From positions 1 to 21,465 of the forward strand of contig DASYQV010000261.1 in assembly GCA_036005125.1 (NCBI GenBank): a stretch of 21,465 nucleotides of DNA, written 5' to 3'. Source of the DNA: DASYQV01 sp036005125. Lineage in GTDB: Bacteria > Acidobacteriota > Vicinamibacteria > Vicinamibacterales > UBA2999. Position 1 is the first letter of the stretch. Each line of letters opens with the position of its first letter. Made by a program: the position numbers and the translations under genes. Shown here in pieces: positions 13,394-20,864 of this stretch. The notes beneath the pieces are model-generated. The model was not told where the DNA came from and did not search any database. It saw only the letters and a program-made list of their open reading frames with translations.

Positions 13394-14143
13394 ATGTCTG
13401 GCCATTCCAAATGGCACACCATCAAGCACAAGAAGGGTGCCGCCGACGCCAAGCGCGGCAAGATCTTCACGCGCATCATCAAGGAGCTGTCCGTGGCCGC
13501 ACGGGGCGGCGGCGGCGACCCCGGCATGAACCCGCGCCTGCGCACGCTCATCGCGGAAGCGAAGGCCAACAACATGCCTCGGGAGAACATCGAGCGCGCC
13601 ATTCGCCGCGGAACGGGCGAGGAACCCGGCGTCTCGTACGAGGAAATCGTGTACGAGGGGTACGGTCCCGGTGGGGTGGCGCTTCTCATTCAGTCGCTGA
13701 CCGACAACAAGAATCGGACCGTCGGCGAAATCCGTCATCTGCTCGCCAAATACAACGGCAACCTCGGCGCCGAGAACAGCGTGGCCTGGATGTTCAGCCG
13801 CAAAGGGCAGGTGGTGGTCGAGAAGGCGAAGGCCGACGAGGAAAAGCTGCTGAATGCGGCACTCGACGCCGGCGCCGACGACATGAATGACGACGGCAGC
13901 GCCTGGGAGATCGTCACCTCCCCCGAGACATTCGAGGCGGTGCGCGACGCGGTGAAGAAGCTGGGCATCGAGCCGGCCAGCGCCGAGGTCGCGATGATCC
14001 CGCAGAACTACGTGAAGCTCCAGGGCAAGGAAGCGCAGCAGATGTTGAGGTTGATGGAGGCCCTCGACGACCACGACGACGTGCAGCACGTGTGGGCCAA
14101 CTTCGACATCGAGGAGAAGGAGATCGAGGCCTCCCTCGCGTGA
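13394..14143 (+). CDS. yebC: YebC/PmpR (TACO1) family protein
   Basis: A 249-residue full-length YebC family protein. The family N-terminus MSGHSKWHTIKHKKGAADAK is intact, followed by the acidic three-domain body (NNMPRENIERAIRRGTGE, GYGPGGVALLIQSLTDNKNRT, GNLGAENSVAWMF). Homologues were long called transcription regulators, and more recently were tied to ribosomes and translation of proline-rich stretches (the mitochondrial TACO1 relation). It is cytoplasmic. The gene begins a run into ruvC, whose GTG start overlaps the yebC TGA by four bases (GTGA), so translation is probably coupled. The yebC-ruvC-ruvA-ruvB order is widespread in bacteria, which supports the call. Confidence 0.97.
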   Translation: MSGHSKWHTIKHKKGAADAKRGKIFTRIIKELSVAARGGGGDPGMNPRLRTLIAEAKANNMPRENIERAIRRGTGEEPGVSYEEIVYEGYGPGGVALLIQSLTDNKNRTVGEIRHLLAKYNGNLGAENSVAWMFSRKGQVVVEKAKADEEKLLNAALDAGADDMNDDGSAWEIVTSPETFEAVRDAVKKLGIEPASAEVAMIPQNYVKLQGKEAQQMLRLMEALDDHDDVQHVWANFDIEEKEIEASLA

Positions 14144-14694
14144 GAATCTTCGGCATCGATCCGGGCTCCGGGCGCACCGGCTATGGCTGCGTGGAGACCG
14201 ACGGCAGCCGGCATCGCCTCGTGACCTGCGGGGCCATCGGTGCCCGCGCCACCGAATCTTTTCCTCTGCGACTGGCCCGTATCCATCACGAGCTGACGGC
14301 GCTTCTCGCGGAGTGCCATCCCGACTGCGTCGCGATCGAAGATCTGTTTCACGCAACCAACGTGCGTAGCGCGTTGAGGCTCGGTCACGCGCGCGGCGTG
14401 GCGATGCTCGCGGCCGTGGAGGCGGGATGTCCCGTGGTCGAGTACTCACCCGCGGAGATCAAGCGAGCGATCGTCGGATACGGCCGCGCCGAGAAGCACC
14501 AGATGCAGGCGATGATCAAGCTGCTGCTCGGCCTCGATCGACCGCCGTCGCCCCACGACGCGGCCGATGCGCTCGCGGTGGCAATCTGCCACCTGCACTC
14601 GACGCCAATCAGGGTGAGGCGGGACCATCTACGTGAAAACGCGCGTGACCGGAAGCTTCCGCGCACGTGGCGTCAGTACCGACCCGGCCAGTAA
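14140..14694 (+). CDS. ruvC: Holliday-junction resolvase RuvC
   Basis: A 184-residue resolvase that cuts Holliday junctions symmetrically in partnership with RuvAB. The acidic catalytic residues are all visible: Asp7 in IDPGSGRTGYG, Glu67 in AIEDLF, and Asp140 and Asp143 in SPHDAADALAVA. The GTG at 14140 is used because it overlaps the yebC stop and places Asp7 exactly as in other RuvC proteins; a farther start would add unrelated residues. The C-terminal ~25 residues (basic, RENARDRK) are longer than in E. coli RuvC. The stop TAA lies inside the left arm of a long hairpin (14691-14747). Confidence 0.96.
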   Translation: MRIFGIDPGSGRTGYGCVETDGSRHRLVTCGAIGARATESFPLRLARIHHELTALLAECHPDCVAIEDLFHATNVRSALRLGHARGVAMLAAVEAGCPVVEYSPAEIKRAIVGYGRAEKHQMQAMIKLLLGLDRPPSPHDAADALAVAICHLHSTPIRVRRDHLRENARDRKLPRTWRQYRPGQ

Positions 14695-14758
14695 CCAGTC
14701 ACGGGCTCCGCGCGTGATCTCCCAGCGCGCAGCCCGAGACTGGTTACCAGCGTCTTTT
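14691..14758 (+). terminator. Nested hairpin with T-run after ruvC
   Basis: GTAACCAGTC (14691-14700) pairs perfectly with GACTGGTTAC (14738-14747). Nested within are CGGGCT/AGCCCG (14702-14707, 14731-14736) and GCGCG/CGCGC, giving about 21 paired bases. A TTTTT run follows at 14755-14759, seven nt after the stem, farther than in a classical intrinsic terminator. It could end or attenuate the yebC-ruvC transcript before ruvA. It is part 1 of the second copy of the two-hairpin element. Confidence 0.55.
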
Positions 14759-14759
14759 T

Positions 14760-14782
14760 GGCGCGCTTCGCGCGCCCCTAGG
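14760..14782. repeat. Small GC hairpin with CTAG flank (copy 2)
   Basis: GGCGCGC-TTC-GCGCGCC, then CCTAGG (14777-14782, holding CTAG at 14778-14781). It has the same TTC loop (GCGAAGC on the minus strand) and CTAG flank as the hairpin at 11486, but a different stem whose pairing is kept. Confidence 0.65.
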
Positions 14783-14785
14783 ACG

Positions 14786-14838
14786 GCTATGCGGATCCGG
14801 CGCAATGAGTACAAAATTCACGTTCCAAGCCGCATAGC
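14786..14838. promoter_or_regulatory. 9-bp inverted repeat in front of ruvA
   Basis: GCTATGCGG (14786-14794) and CCGCATAGC (14830-14838) match perfectly and lie 35 nt apart; the right arm ends 6 nt before the ruvA ATG. The loop is AT-rich and holds TACAAAAT (about 14810-14817), a possible -10. The right arm covers the place where a ribosome site would be. Either a hairpin limiting ruvA translation or an operator around a promoter is possible; I do not see a match to a known LexA box. Confidence 0.45.
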
Positions 14839-14844
14839 GGTCCA

Positions 14845-15444
14845 ATGATTGCGTTCCTCCGTGGAAGGATCATCGACAAGCATCCCAACCGGCTGATCGT
14901 CGACGTCCACGGCGTGGGTTACGAAGTGCACGTACCGCTGTCGACGTATTACGAGATTGGCGAGGAAGGCGCCGAGGTGTCGCTGCGCGTGCATACACAC
15001 GTGCGCGAGGACGCGCTGCAGTTGTACGGATTTCTCAGCGTGCTCGAGAAGGAGGTGTTCGAGCGGCTGATCGCCATCAGCGGGATCGGACCGAAGCTCG
15101 CCGTGGCCGTTCTGTCGGGCATCGCTCCCGCCGAGCTGGTCGGCGCGATCGAGCGCAGCGACATTGCGCGCTTGACAGCCATCCCCGGCGTCGGCCGCAA
15201 GACCGCCGAGCGAATCGTGCTCGAGCTCCGTGATCGACTGCACCACCTGGTCGTGGTGTCAGCTGCGGGCGTGGCGGAAGCCGCTCCTGCCGACCGATTG
15301 CGCGACGACCTCGTCTCGGCGCTGCTGAACCTGGGCTATCATCGCCCTCTGGCCGAAAAAGCGGTCGACTCCACGCTGACATCGAGCGACGACTTGACCT
15401 TCGAGCACGCGCTCAAGCGCGCGCTGCGGGAGCTGATGCGTTAA
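14845..15444 (+). CDS. ruvA: Holliday-junction branch-migration protein RuvA
   Basis: A 199-residue RuvA, near the ~203 of E. coli. Domain I is an OB-fold (MIAFLRGRIIDKHPNRLIVD, GVGYEVHVP). Domain II holds two helix-hairpin-helix motifs, ISGIGPKLAVAVLSG and IPGVGRKTAERIVLEL, that bind the junction. Domain III at the end (DDLVSALLNLGYHRPLAEKAV) contacts RuvB. A RuvA tetramer holds the Holliday junction and directs RuvB. ATG 14845 begins the OB-fold directly; no strong Shine-Dalgarno is present and an inverted repeat lies in front. ruvB follows after 13 bp. Confidence 0.96.
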   Translation: MIAFLRGRIIDKHPNRLIVDVHGVGYEVHVPLSTYYEIGEEGAEVSLRVHTHVREDALQLYGFLSVLEKEVFERLIAISGIGPKLAVAVLSGIAPAELVGAIERSDIARLTAIPGVGRKTAERIVLELRDRLHHLVVVSAAGVAEAAPADRLRDDLVSALLNLGYHRPLAEKAVDSTLTSSDDLTFEHALKRALRELMR

Positions 15445-15457
15445 TCAACTCGATCCG

Positions 15458-16471
15458 ATGGACAGACTCACCACAGCGGGACGCGCGGACGACGAGGCGC
15501 AGTACGAAGCCGGCCTGCGGCCGCGAACGCTCGACGACTACATCGGCCAGGATCGTGTCCGCGACAATCTGCATGTGGCGATTGCCGCCGCGCGCGGGCG
15601 CCACGAGGCGCTCGACCACGTGCTCCTCTACGGCCCGCCCGGTCTCGGGAAGACTACGCTGGCCTATGTAATCGGCAACGAGATGGGTGTAGCCGTCCGC
15701 GCGACGGCCGGACCCGTAATCGAGAAACCGGGCGATCTGGCGGCCATGCTGACGAACCTGCAGGAGCACGAGGTCCTTTTCATCGACGAGATCCACCGCA
15801 TGGCCCCGGCGATCGAGGAAATCCTCTATCCGGCCATGGAAGACTACGAGCTCGACATCGTGATCGGCCAGGGGCCCAGTGCGCGATCGGTGAAAGTGCC
15901 GCTCCAGAAGTTCACGTTGATCGGCGCCACCACGCGTGCCGGGCTGCTGACGTCGCCGCTCCGTGGCAGGTTTGGCATCGTCCACCGTCTCGACTTCTAC
16001 ACCGACGGGGATATCGAAGAGATCGTCCGCCGCTCGGCGCGCATCCTGAACGTGCACATCGACAACGATGCCGCAACGGAGATTGCCAAGCGCTCGCGCG
16101 GCACGCCGCGCATTGCCAACCGTCTGCTGCGGCGCGTGCGCGACTACGCGCAGGTGCGCGCCGACGGCCGGATCAGCATCGACGTGTCGCGCGCCGGCCT
16201 CATGCTGCTCGAGGTGGACGAGCATGGATTCGATGAGGTCGACCGCAAACTCCTGCGCACGATCATCGACAAGTTCGGGGGCGGCCCGGTAGGGCTCAAC
16301 AGCCTGGCCGCCGCCATCAGCGAGGAGAAGGACGCGATCGAAGATATGTACGAGCCGTTCCTCATTCAGGCTGGCTTCCTCGACCGTACGCCCCGTGGTC
16401 GGGTGGCCACGCCTCGTGCCTACCAATACTTCGGGCTTTCCGATCCGGGAAGGGATTCGCGGCTGTGGTAA
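15458..16471 (+). CDS. ruvB: Holliday-junction branch-migration helicase RuvB
   Basis: A 337-residue AAA+ motor, the usual family length. Walker A is GPPGLGKTT (59-67), Walker B LFIDEIHR (107-114), sensor 1 region GATTRAG, the arginine-finger region GRFGIVHRLDFY, and the C-terminal winged helix (LLRTIIDKFGGGPVGLNSLA, RTPRGRVATPRAY). RuvB hexamers pump DNA through the RuvA-bound junction. Its last 7 nt overlap the GTG of fabH, so fabH is probably translated from the same message. Confidence 0.97.
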   Translation: MDRLTTAGRADDEAQYEAGLRPRTLDDYIGQDRVRDNLHVAIAAARGRHEALDHVLLYGPPGLGKTTLAYVIGNEMGVAVRATAGPVIEKPGDLAAMLTNLQEHEVLFIDEIHRMAPAIEEILYPAMEDYELDIVIGQGPSARSVKVPLQKFTLIGATTRAGLLTSPLRGRFGIVHRLDFYTDGDIEEIVRRSARILNVHIDNDAATEIAKRSRGTPRIANRLLRRVRDYAQVRADGRISIDVSRAGLMLLEVDEHGFDEVDRKLLRTIIDKFGGGPVGLNSLAAAISEEKDAIEDMYEPFLIQAGFLDRTPRGRVATPRAYQYFGLSDPGRDSRLW

Positions 16472-17502
16472 CCAATTCGGGGGCGCCGGGCCCGTTGCAC
16501 CGCGCCCGTATCTCCAGCCTCGCCACGTACGTGCCGCCAAGGCTGCTCACGAACGCCGACCTGGAGAAGATGGTCGCGACGACGGACGAGTGGATTCTGC
16601 AACGCACCGGCATCCGCGAGCGCCACATCGTCGATCCGGGCGTGGCCACGTCGGACCTGTGCAGGGAAGCGGCTCTGAAGGCGATCGCAAAGGCGGGTCT
16701 CACACCTAGGGATATCGATTTCATCGTCGTGGGTACCACGACGCCGGACATGATCTTCCCGAGCACAGCGTGTATCGTGCAGGCGAAGATCGGCGCCACA
16801 AAGGCCTGGGGGTTCGACCTGATGGCCGCGTGCTCCGGATTCACCTACGGCCTCACGACGGCCGCACAGATGGTGGCGTCGGGCGCCAGCCGGCATTCGC
16901 TCGTCATCGGCGCGGACGTCATGTCCAGCATCATCGACTATACGGACCGGGCGACCTGCGTGCTGTTCGGTGACGGCGCCGGCGCGGTCGTCGTGGAGGC
17001 AACCGACGACGACGGCATCGGGATCATCGATTTCGAGAATTATGTGGACGGGAGCGGCGGCGCGGCGCTCTGCCTGCCGGCGGGGGGAAGTCTCCGTCCC
17101 GCCTCGCATGAGACGATCGACCAGCGGCTGCACTACGTCAAGCAGGATGGTCAGAACGTCTTCAAGTTCGCCGTACGGAACACAGAGGAGGCATGCCGCC
17201 GGATTCTCGAGCGCAATAACGTCGACGCCAACGCTATCGATCTTTTCGTGTCACATCAGGCAAACAGCCGCATCATCAAGTCGGCGGCCGACAAGCTCGG
17301 CCTGGCGCCTGAGAAGGTGGTGATCAACATCGAGCGCTTCGGCAACACCACCGGCGGAACGATTCCGCTGGCCCTGAACGACGCGGTCGCGGACGGACGT
17401 CTCAAGCACGGCGATCTCGTGCTGCTTGCGTCAGTTGGCGCCGGGTTCACGGTCGGTTCGGTGCTGCTGCGGTGGGGACTCAAACCCAGCTGCAATTTGT
17501 GA
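16465..17502 (+). CDS. fabH: Beta-ketoacyl-ACP synthase III (KAS III)
   Basis: A 345-residue FabH. It starts fatty-acid synthesis by condensing an acyl-CoA (commonly acetyl-CoA) with malonyl-ACP. The catalytic triad is complete: Cys123 in MAACSGFTYGL, His264 in VSHQANSRI, and Asn294 in GNTTGGTIPLAL. GDGAGAVVVE and the C-terminal ASVGAGFTVGSVLLRW are also family features. The GTG at 16465 overlaps the end of ruvB by 7 nt and has AAGGGA upstream; the first ~12 residues are extra relative to most FabH, and a later start is possible. No other fatty-acid synthesis gene is in view. The link to ruvB is unusual as a functional pairing and may only be shared transcription. Confidence 0.94.
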   Translation: MVTNSGAPGPLHRARISSLATYVPPRLLTNADLEKMVATTDEWILQRTGIRERHIVDPGVATSDLCREAALKAIAKAGLTPRDIDFIVVGTTTPDMIFPSTACIVQAKIGATKAWGFDLMAACSGFTYGLTTAAQMVASGASRHSLVIGADVMSSIIDYTDRATCVLFGDGAGAVVVEATDDDGIGIIDFENYVDGSGGAALCLPAGGSLRPASHETIDQRLHYVKQDGQNVFKFAVRNTEEACRRILERNNVDANAIDLFVSHQANSRIIKSAADKLGLAPEKVVINIERFGNTTGGTIPLALNDAVADGRLKHGDLVLLASVGAGFTVGSVLLRWGLKPSCNL

Positions 17503-17566
17503 TCTGCGATTAGTGATTCAGAGCCCGATGCCGAAATCGCGAAGCACGAATCGCAAATCACGCATA
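17499..17566. repeat. Heptamer-periodic inverted repeat overlapping gene ends
   Basis: The left arm (17499-17519) reads GTGATCT, GCGATTA, GTGATTC in a 7-nt period and includes the fabH stop. The right arm (about 17534-17567) reads AAATCGC, GAAGCAC, GAATCGC, AAATCAC in the same period. GTGATCTGCGATT (17499-17511) and AATCGCAAATCAC (17549-17561) are reverse complements at 12 of 13 positions. It runs into the beginning of the DUF4112 frame. Confidence 0.75.
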
Positions 17567-18034
17567 GTGCTGACGCCAGGCCAGGAGCGGCGGCTCGAGT
17601 CGCTGCGGCATGTTTCACGTCTCCTCGACTCGGCCTTTGAGGTTCCAGGCACGTCATGGCGCTTCGGACTCGATCCGATCATCGGATTGATTCCGGGTTT
17701 TGGCGATCTCATCTCTCCGCTGTTCACCGTCGCCATCCTCGTGCAGGCGTGGGAGCTCGGCGTCCCGAAGGTCGTCCACGCGCGCATGCTGATCAACGCG
17801 GGGATCGACACGCTCGTCGGCGCGGTTCCGCTACTGGGCGACCTCTTCGATTTCGCGTGGAAAGCGAACGATCTCAACCTCGTACTGCTCGAGCGGCATG
17901 CTTACGAGGACAGCCGCGCCAGGGCCGGCGACTGGGCGTTCGTGTCGCTGATGATCGCGCTCGTGCTCGCGCTGGCGGTCGTGCCGTTCCTGCTGCTCGG
18001 ATGGCTGCTCTCCGCGGCCCGCGGGTTGTTCTGA
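17528..18034 (+). CDS. DUF4112 family membrane protein
   Basis: A 168-residue protein with the DUF4112 domain: LDSAFEVPGTSWRFGLDPII, GLIPGFGDLISPLFTVAILV, and GAVPLLGDLFDFAWKANDLN. A C-terminal hydrophobic helix (about residues 142-163, LMIALVLALAVVPFLLLGWLL) anchors it in the membrane. Family function is unknown. The start is uncertain: ATG 17528 places about 13 residues in the heptamer repeat (a repeat-derived basic tail), while GTG 17567 would begin just before the domain. Neither has a clear ribosome site. The next gene starts 4 bp after the stop, with GAAGAG overlapping this gene's stop, so they are probably one operon. Confidence 0.88.
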   Translation: MPKSRSTNRKSRIVLTPGQERRLESLRHVSRLLDSAFEVPGTSWRFGLDPIIGLIPGFGDLISPLFTVAILVQAWELGVPKVVHARMLINAGIDTLVGAVPLLGDLFDFAWKANDLNLVLLERHAYEDSRARAGDWAFVSLMIALVLALAVVPFLLLGWLLSAARGLF

Positions 18035-18038
18035 AGAG

Positions 18039-18689
18039 ATGTCGGGACCAGTCGAACGGCCGCGCGTCTTCCTGCTGTCGCCGGCCAACTGCAACGGCGT
18101 TCGCGCTCGGATGGTCGTGTCCCCGACGGCTGGCTTTCCGCTCGCGCAACAGCTCCGTGAGGAGGCGGGTGCGCCGCTCGGCGAGGTCTTCAGCTTCGTC
18201 AGTGGCCTGTACTTCCGCGGCAAACTGGCATATGCGCGGCGATTCGCACGGCCGCCCGATCCCGAGTGTCCCGTTGTCTCCGGTGGTGTCCTGGTGATCA
18301 CGCCAAACGCCGGCCTGCGGCCGGCCGAGACGATGGTCACCCTCGACGCGATCCGCGCGTTTGCCGCCGAGTCGATCGATCTCCGTAATCCGTGGTATCG
18401 GGATCCGTTGGTCCGGACCGCGCGCGCGCTGGATGCTGCTGCCGGGCCCGAGTGCGATATCGTGCTGCTCGGCAGCATCGCGTCGGGAAAGTACGTCGAG
18501 GTGCTGCTGCCGATTTTCGGCGATCGGCTCCTGTTTCCGGTGGATTTCATCGGCCGGGGCGACATGAGCCGCGGCGGGCTGATGTTGCGGTGCGTCCTCG
18601 CCGATCGCGAGCTGGAGTACGTCGCGCTCGCGGGAGCCGTGCGGCATGGCGAGCGGCCTCCGAAGCTGGCCCCACTGAGAAAACGCTGA
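18039..18689 (+). CDS. Conserved hypothetical protein
   Basis: A 216-residue soluble protein starting MSGPVERPRVFLLSPANCNG. Recognisable features are a first beta strand followed by an N-C-N-G turn, a GEVFSFVSGLYFRGKLAYA segment, and a central strand DIVLLGSIASGKYVEVLLPIFG with a G-S-x-x-S-G-K turn that is not a true P-loop. The sequence looks well-conserved and codon use is normal. I do not recognise a domain and give no function. It is 4 bp after the DUF4112 stop and 24 bp before the LigD-type polymerase, so it may belong to one transcript with both. Confidence 0.75.
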   Translation: MSGPVERPRVFLLSPANCNGVRARMVVSPTAGFPLAQQLREEAGAPLGEVFSFVSGLYFRGKLAYARRFARPPDPECPVVSGGVLVITPNAGLRPAETMVTLDAIRAFAAESIDLRNPWYRDPLVRTARALDAAAGPECDIVLLGSIASGKYVEVLLPIFGDRLLFPVDFIGRGDMSRGGLMLRCVLADRELEYVALAGAVRHGERPPKLAPLRKR

Positions 18690-18713
18690 GGGCCACCGGG
18701 GTCTGACTCCCAT

Positions 18714-19679
18714 ATGGCACGTGTGAAGATTCCCACCGACACGGACAACGTCGTGCTCACCGTGGCCGGGCGCGAGGTCCGCCTCACGAACCTGCGTAAG
18801 CCGTTCTGGCCCGAACTCGGCATCACGAAGGGCCACCTCATTCAGTACTACGCCGACGTCGCCCCTGTGCTGTTACCGCACATCCGCGACCGGGCAATGG
18901 TCATGAAGCGCTACCCTCATGGCGCCGCGGGCGAGTTCTTCTTCATGAAGCGGGCCCCCACGCCGCGGCCCGACTGGATCCGCACGTGCTCGATCGGCCA
19001 CGACGCCGACATCATCGACTTTCCCGTCATCGACGATCTTCCCTCACTCCTGTGGGTCATCAATCTTGGATGCATCGACCTGAACCAGTGGTACGCCCGG
19101 TGCAATGACGTCGATCGGCCGGATTACGTGCATTTCGATCTGGACCCGGGCGAAGGCGCCACATTCGCCCAGGTCCGCGAAACCGCGCTCATCGTCGCCG
19201 ATGCGCTCCGGTCGCTGAAAATGAAGCCGCTCGTGAAGACCAGCGGATCGAAGGGGCTGCACGTCTACGTGCCGATCGTGCGCGGTCCGGTGCAGAAAGC
19301 CGTCTGGACGTTCGCCAAGGCACTTGCCGTCGAGCTCGCCTCACGGACTCGAAGGCTCATGACCTCCGAATACCGCGTCGCGAGCCGTCCCAGGGGACGG
19401 GTGCTGATCGACTACAACCAGAATGCATGGGGCCAGACGCTGGCGAGCATCTACTCCGTGCGACCGCGTCCACGTGCCACGGTCTCCACGCCGCTGACGT
19501 GGCAGGAAGTGGCTGCGGGGGCGGAGATCGAAGACTATCGAATCGACAACGTCCGGCAGCGCATCGGGAAGGTCGGTGATTTGTGGAAGCCACTCCTGGC
19601 CTCGAGGGGCCGGACGGATTTGTCGGCGTTCATGGACGTCCTCGCGGCTACTCGCCGAGGAGCTCGCCGACAGGCTTGA
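18714..19679 (+). CDS. ligD: LigD-type NHEJ polymerase/primase domain protein
   Basis: A 321-residue stand-alone homologue of the polymerase domain of LigD, an archaeo-eukaryotic-primase-type enzyme that fills or extends broken ends in bacterial non-homologous end joining. Catalytic residues are Asp142 and Asp144 in HFDLDPGEG and Asp233 in VLIDYNQN; His183 is in SGSKGLHVYVP. There is no ligase or phosphoesterase domain in this protein, and neither a ligase gene nor ku is in the window. Single-domain polymerases of this type are common in bacteria; the partner ligase must be encoded elsewhere, if present. The ATG at 18714 has only a weak ribosome site. Confidence 0.9.
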   Translation: MARVKIPTDTDNVVLTVAGREVRLTNLRKPFWPELGITKGHLIQYYADVAPVLLPHIRDRAMVMKRYPHGAAGEFFFMKRAPTPRPDWIRTCSIGHDADIIDFPVIDDLPSLLWVINLGCIDLNQWYARCNDVDRPDYVHFDLDPGEGATFAQVRETALIVADALRSLKMKPLVKTSGSKGLHVYVPIVRGPVQKAVWTFAKALAVELASRTRRLMTSEYRVASRPRGRVLIDYNQNAWGQTLASIYSVRPRPRATVSTPLTWQEVAAGAEIEDYRIDNVRQRIGKVGDLWKPLLASRGRTDLSAFMDVLAATRRGARRQA

Positions 19680-19804
19680 GGTCTTCGACCCAATCGCAGA
19701 ACGCCTTCACGGACAATCGGAATGAACGCTTCCCGCGCCCACCACAGGACCGCCATGGCTGCCGACGTCGCGAGGATCGTGAGCGCGACGCTGCTCACGG
19801 TCAC
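19648..19804 (-). pseudogene. Possible remnant of a membrane-protein gene (AI-2E-transporter-like start)
   Basis: Downstream of the flavoprotein gene a GTG at 19804 opens a minus-strand frame reading VTVSSVALTILATSAAMAVL then WWAREAFIPIV, which is like the first helix of AI-2E/PerM transporters. It then loses that character. One frame away the sequence continues as VKAFCDWVEDLKPVGELLGE and stops at 19648, inside the 3' end of the ligD-type gene. A frameshifted short gene or a degraded remnant are both possible. The stretch is short and the call is weak. Confidence 0.25.
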
Positions 19805-19835
19805 ATCGACAGGCGTGACGCGTTCCGGGCCGTTG

Positions 19836-20798
19836 TCATGGGACCGGCGCGGCGGCCAGGCCGGCGCGCTGCTGCAGCGCCTTGTTGATTGCCACAGCGG
19901 CTTTCGCGCCTTCCGAGGCGGCGACCACCACGAATTGCACATCGCGAGAGGCGTCTCCCACGACGTACAGGCCGGGCACGCGCGTGTGACCGAGCCGGTC
20001 GGTCTTGACCGTTCCGCGTCGGGTGAACTCGCAGCCGAGGCGCCGGGGCAGATCGCAGTGAGGGCTCTGTCCGGTGGCGAAGAAAACCGCGTCGCAGGGC
20101 ACGACGGTGCCCTCGCACAACACGAGCTGGCGGGCGTGGCCGCGCTCGTGATCCAGACGCAGGATTTCGGACTGATGCACCGCGACGCGCTGTGCCGCCA
20201 GTTGCTCACGGTGGCGGCTGGCCAGGCGGGCCGGCCCATTCGAGCAGATCGTCACGGCATTGCTCCACGTCTTCAGCCCGAGCGCGAGGGTGGTCGCGGC
20301 GGCACCCACGCCGATGACCACGAGCCGCTGATCCCTCACCTCCCAGCCGTCGCAGTACGGACAGTGGAAGGCGCTGATGCCAAGACAGGCCTCGAGTCCT
20401 TCGACAGGTGGCAGGTGATCACGAACGCCGGTCGCGATGAGCACGATAGGCGCGAGGAGGGTCTCGCCGCTTTCGAGCGTCACGCTGAACCCATCCGGCA
20501 TGCGTTGCACGTCGATGACCGTTATGTGGCGTAGCTCGATCCCGTACGTGCCGAGCTCATCGCGGCCGATCCGCAGCATTTCGCAGGGTGCAATTCCGTC
20601 GCGGGTGAGATAACCGTGCAGTGCGCGAGAGGCCGCGTTTCGAGGTCGGCCGTTGTCGCAGACCAACACGCGCCGGCGGCAGCGCCCGAGCACGAGTGCG
20701 GCAGTCAGCCCGGCCGGGCCGCCGCCGACAATGACAACGTCGAGCACGAGCGGACCGCGTTGCAAAGGGACGGCCGGCCTTTCTGCTGGGACGCTCAT
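19836..20798 (-). CDS. Thioredoxin-reductase-like FAD/NAD(P) disulfide oxidoreductase
   Basis: A 320-residue flavoprotein of the thioredoxin-reductase fold. The FAD-binding VIVGGGPAGL (about 22-31), the redox-active pair Cys146-x-x-Cys149 in FHCPYCDGWE, an NAD(P)-binding VVIGVGAAATTLAL, and the C-terminal GLYVVGDASRDVQFVVVAASEG are in order. The CPYCDG motif resembles thioredoxin-reductase-like dithiol oxidases (the GliT-type group) more than classical TrxR (CATCDG), so thioredoxin may not be the partner. ATG 20798 is used; ATG 20822 and GTG 20849 are also in frame and none has a clear ribosome site. An operator-like palindrome lies upstream. Confidence 0.9.
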   Translation of the reverse strand: MSVPAERPAVPLQRGPLVLDVVIVGGGPAGLTAALVLGRCRRRVLVCDNGRPRNAASRALHGYLTRDGIAPCEMLRIGRDELGTYGIELRHITVIDVQRMPDGFSVTLESGETLLAPIVLIATGVRDHLPPVEGLEACLGISAFHCPYCDGWEVRDQRLVVIGVGAAATTLALGLKTWSNAVTICSNGPARLASRHREQLAAQRVAVHQSEILRLDHERGHARQLVLCEGTVVPCDAVFFATGQSPHCDLPRRLGCEFTRRGTVKTDRLGHTRVPGLYVVGDASRDVQFVVVAASEGAKAAVAINKALQQRAGLAAAPVP

Positions 20799-20864
20799 CT
20801 GAGCTGTGCGGAATGGGCACATGTCTCGCTTCGGTCCGTCTGGCACCAAGCCGTCGGGTTCATC

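Noticed and set aside
13367..14449. Antisense ORF opposite yebC and ruvC
   Set aside because: Both sense genes are unmistakable family members.
19535..20239. Minus-strand ORF overlapping the flavoprotein and polymerase genes as a whole gene
   Set aside because: Most of it is the off-frame shadow of the flavoprotein; only the short segment in the spacer is protein-like and is listed separately.
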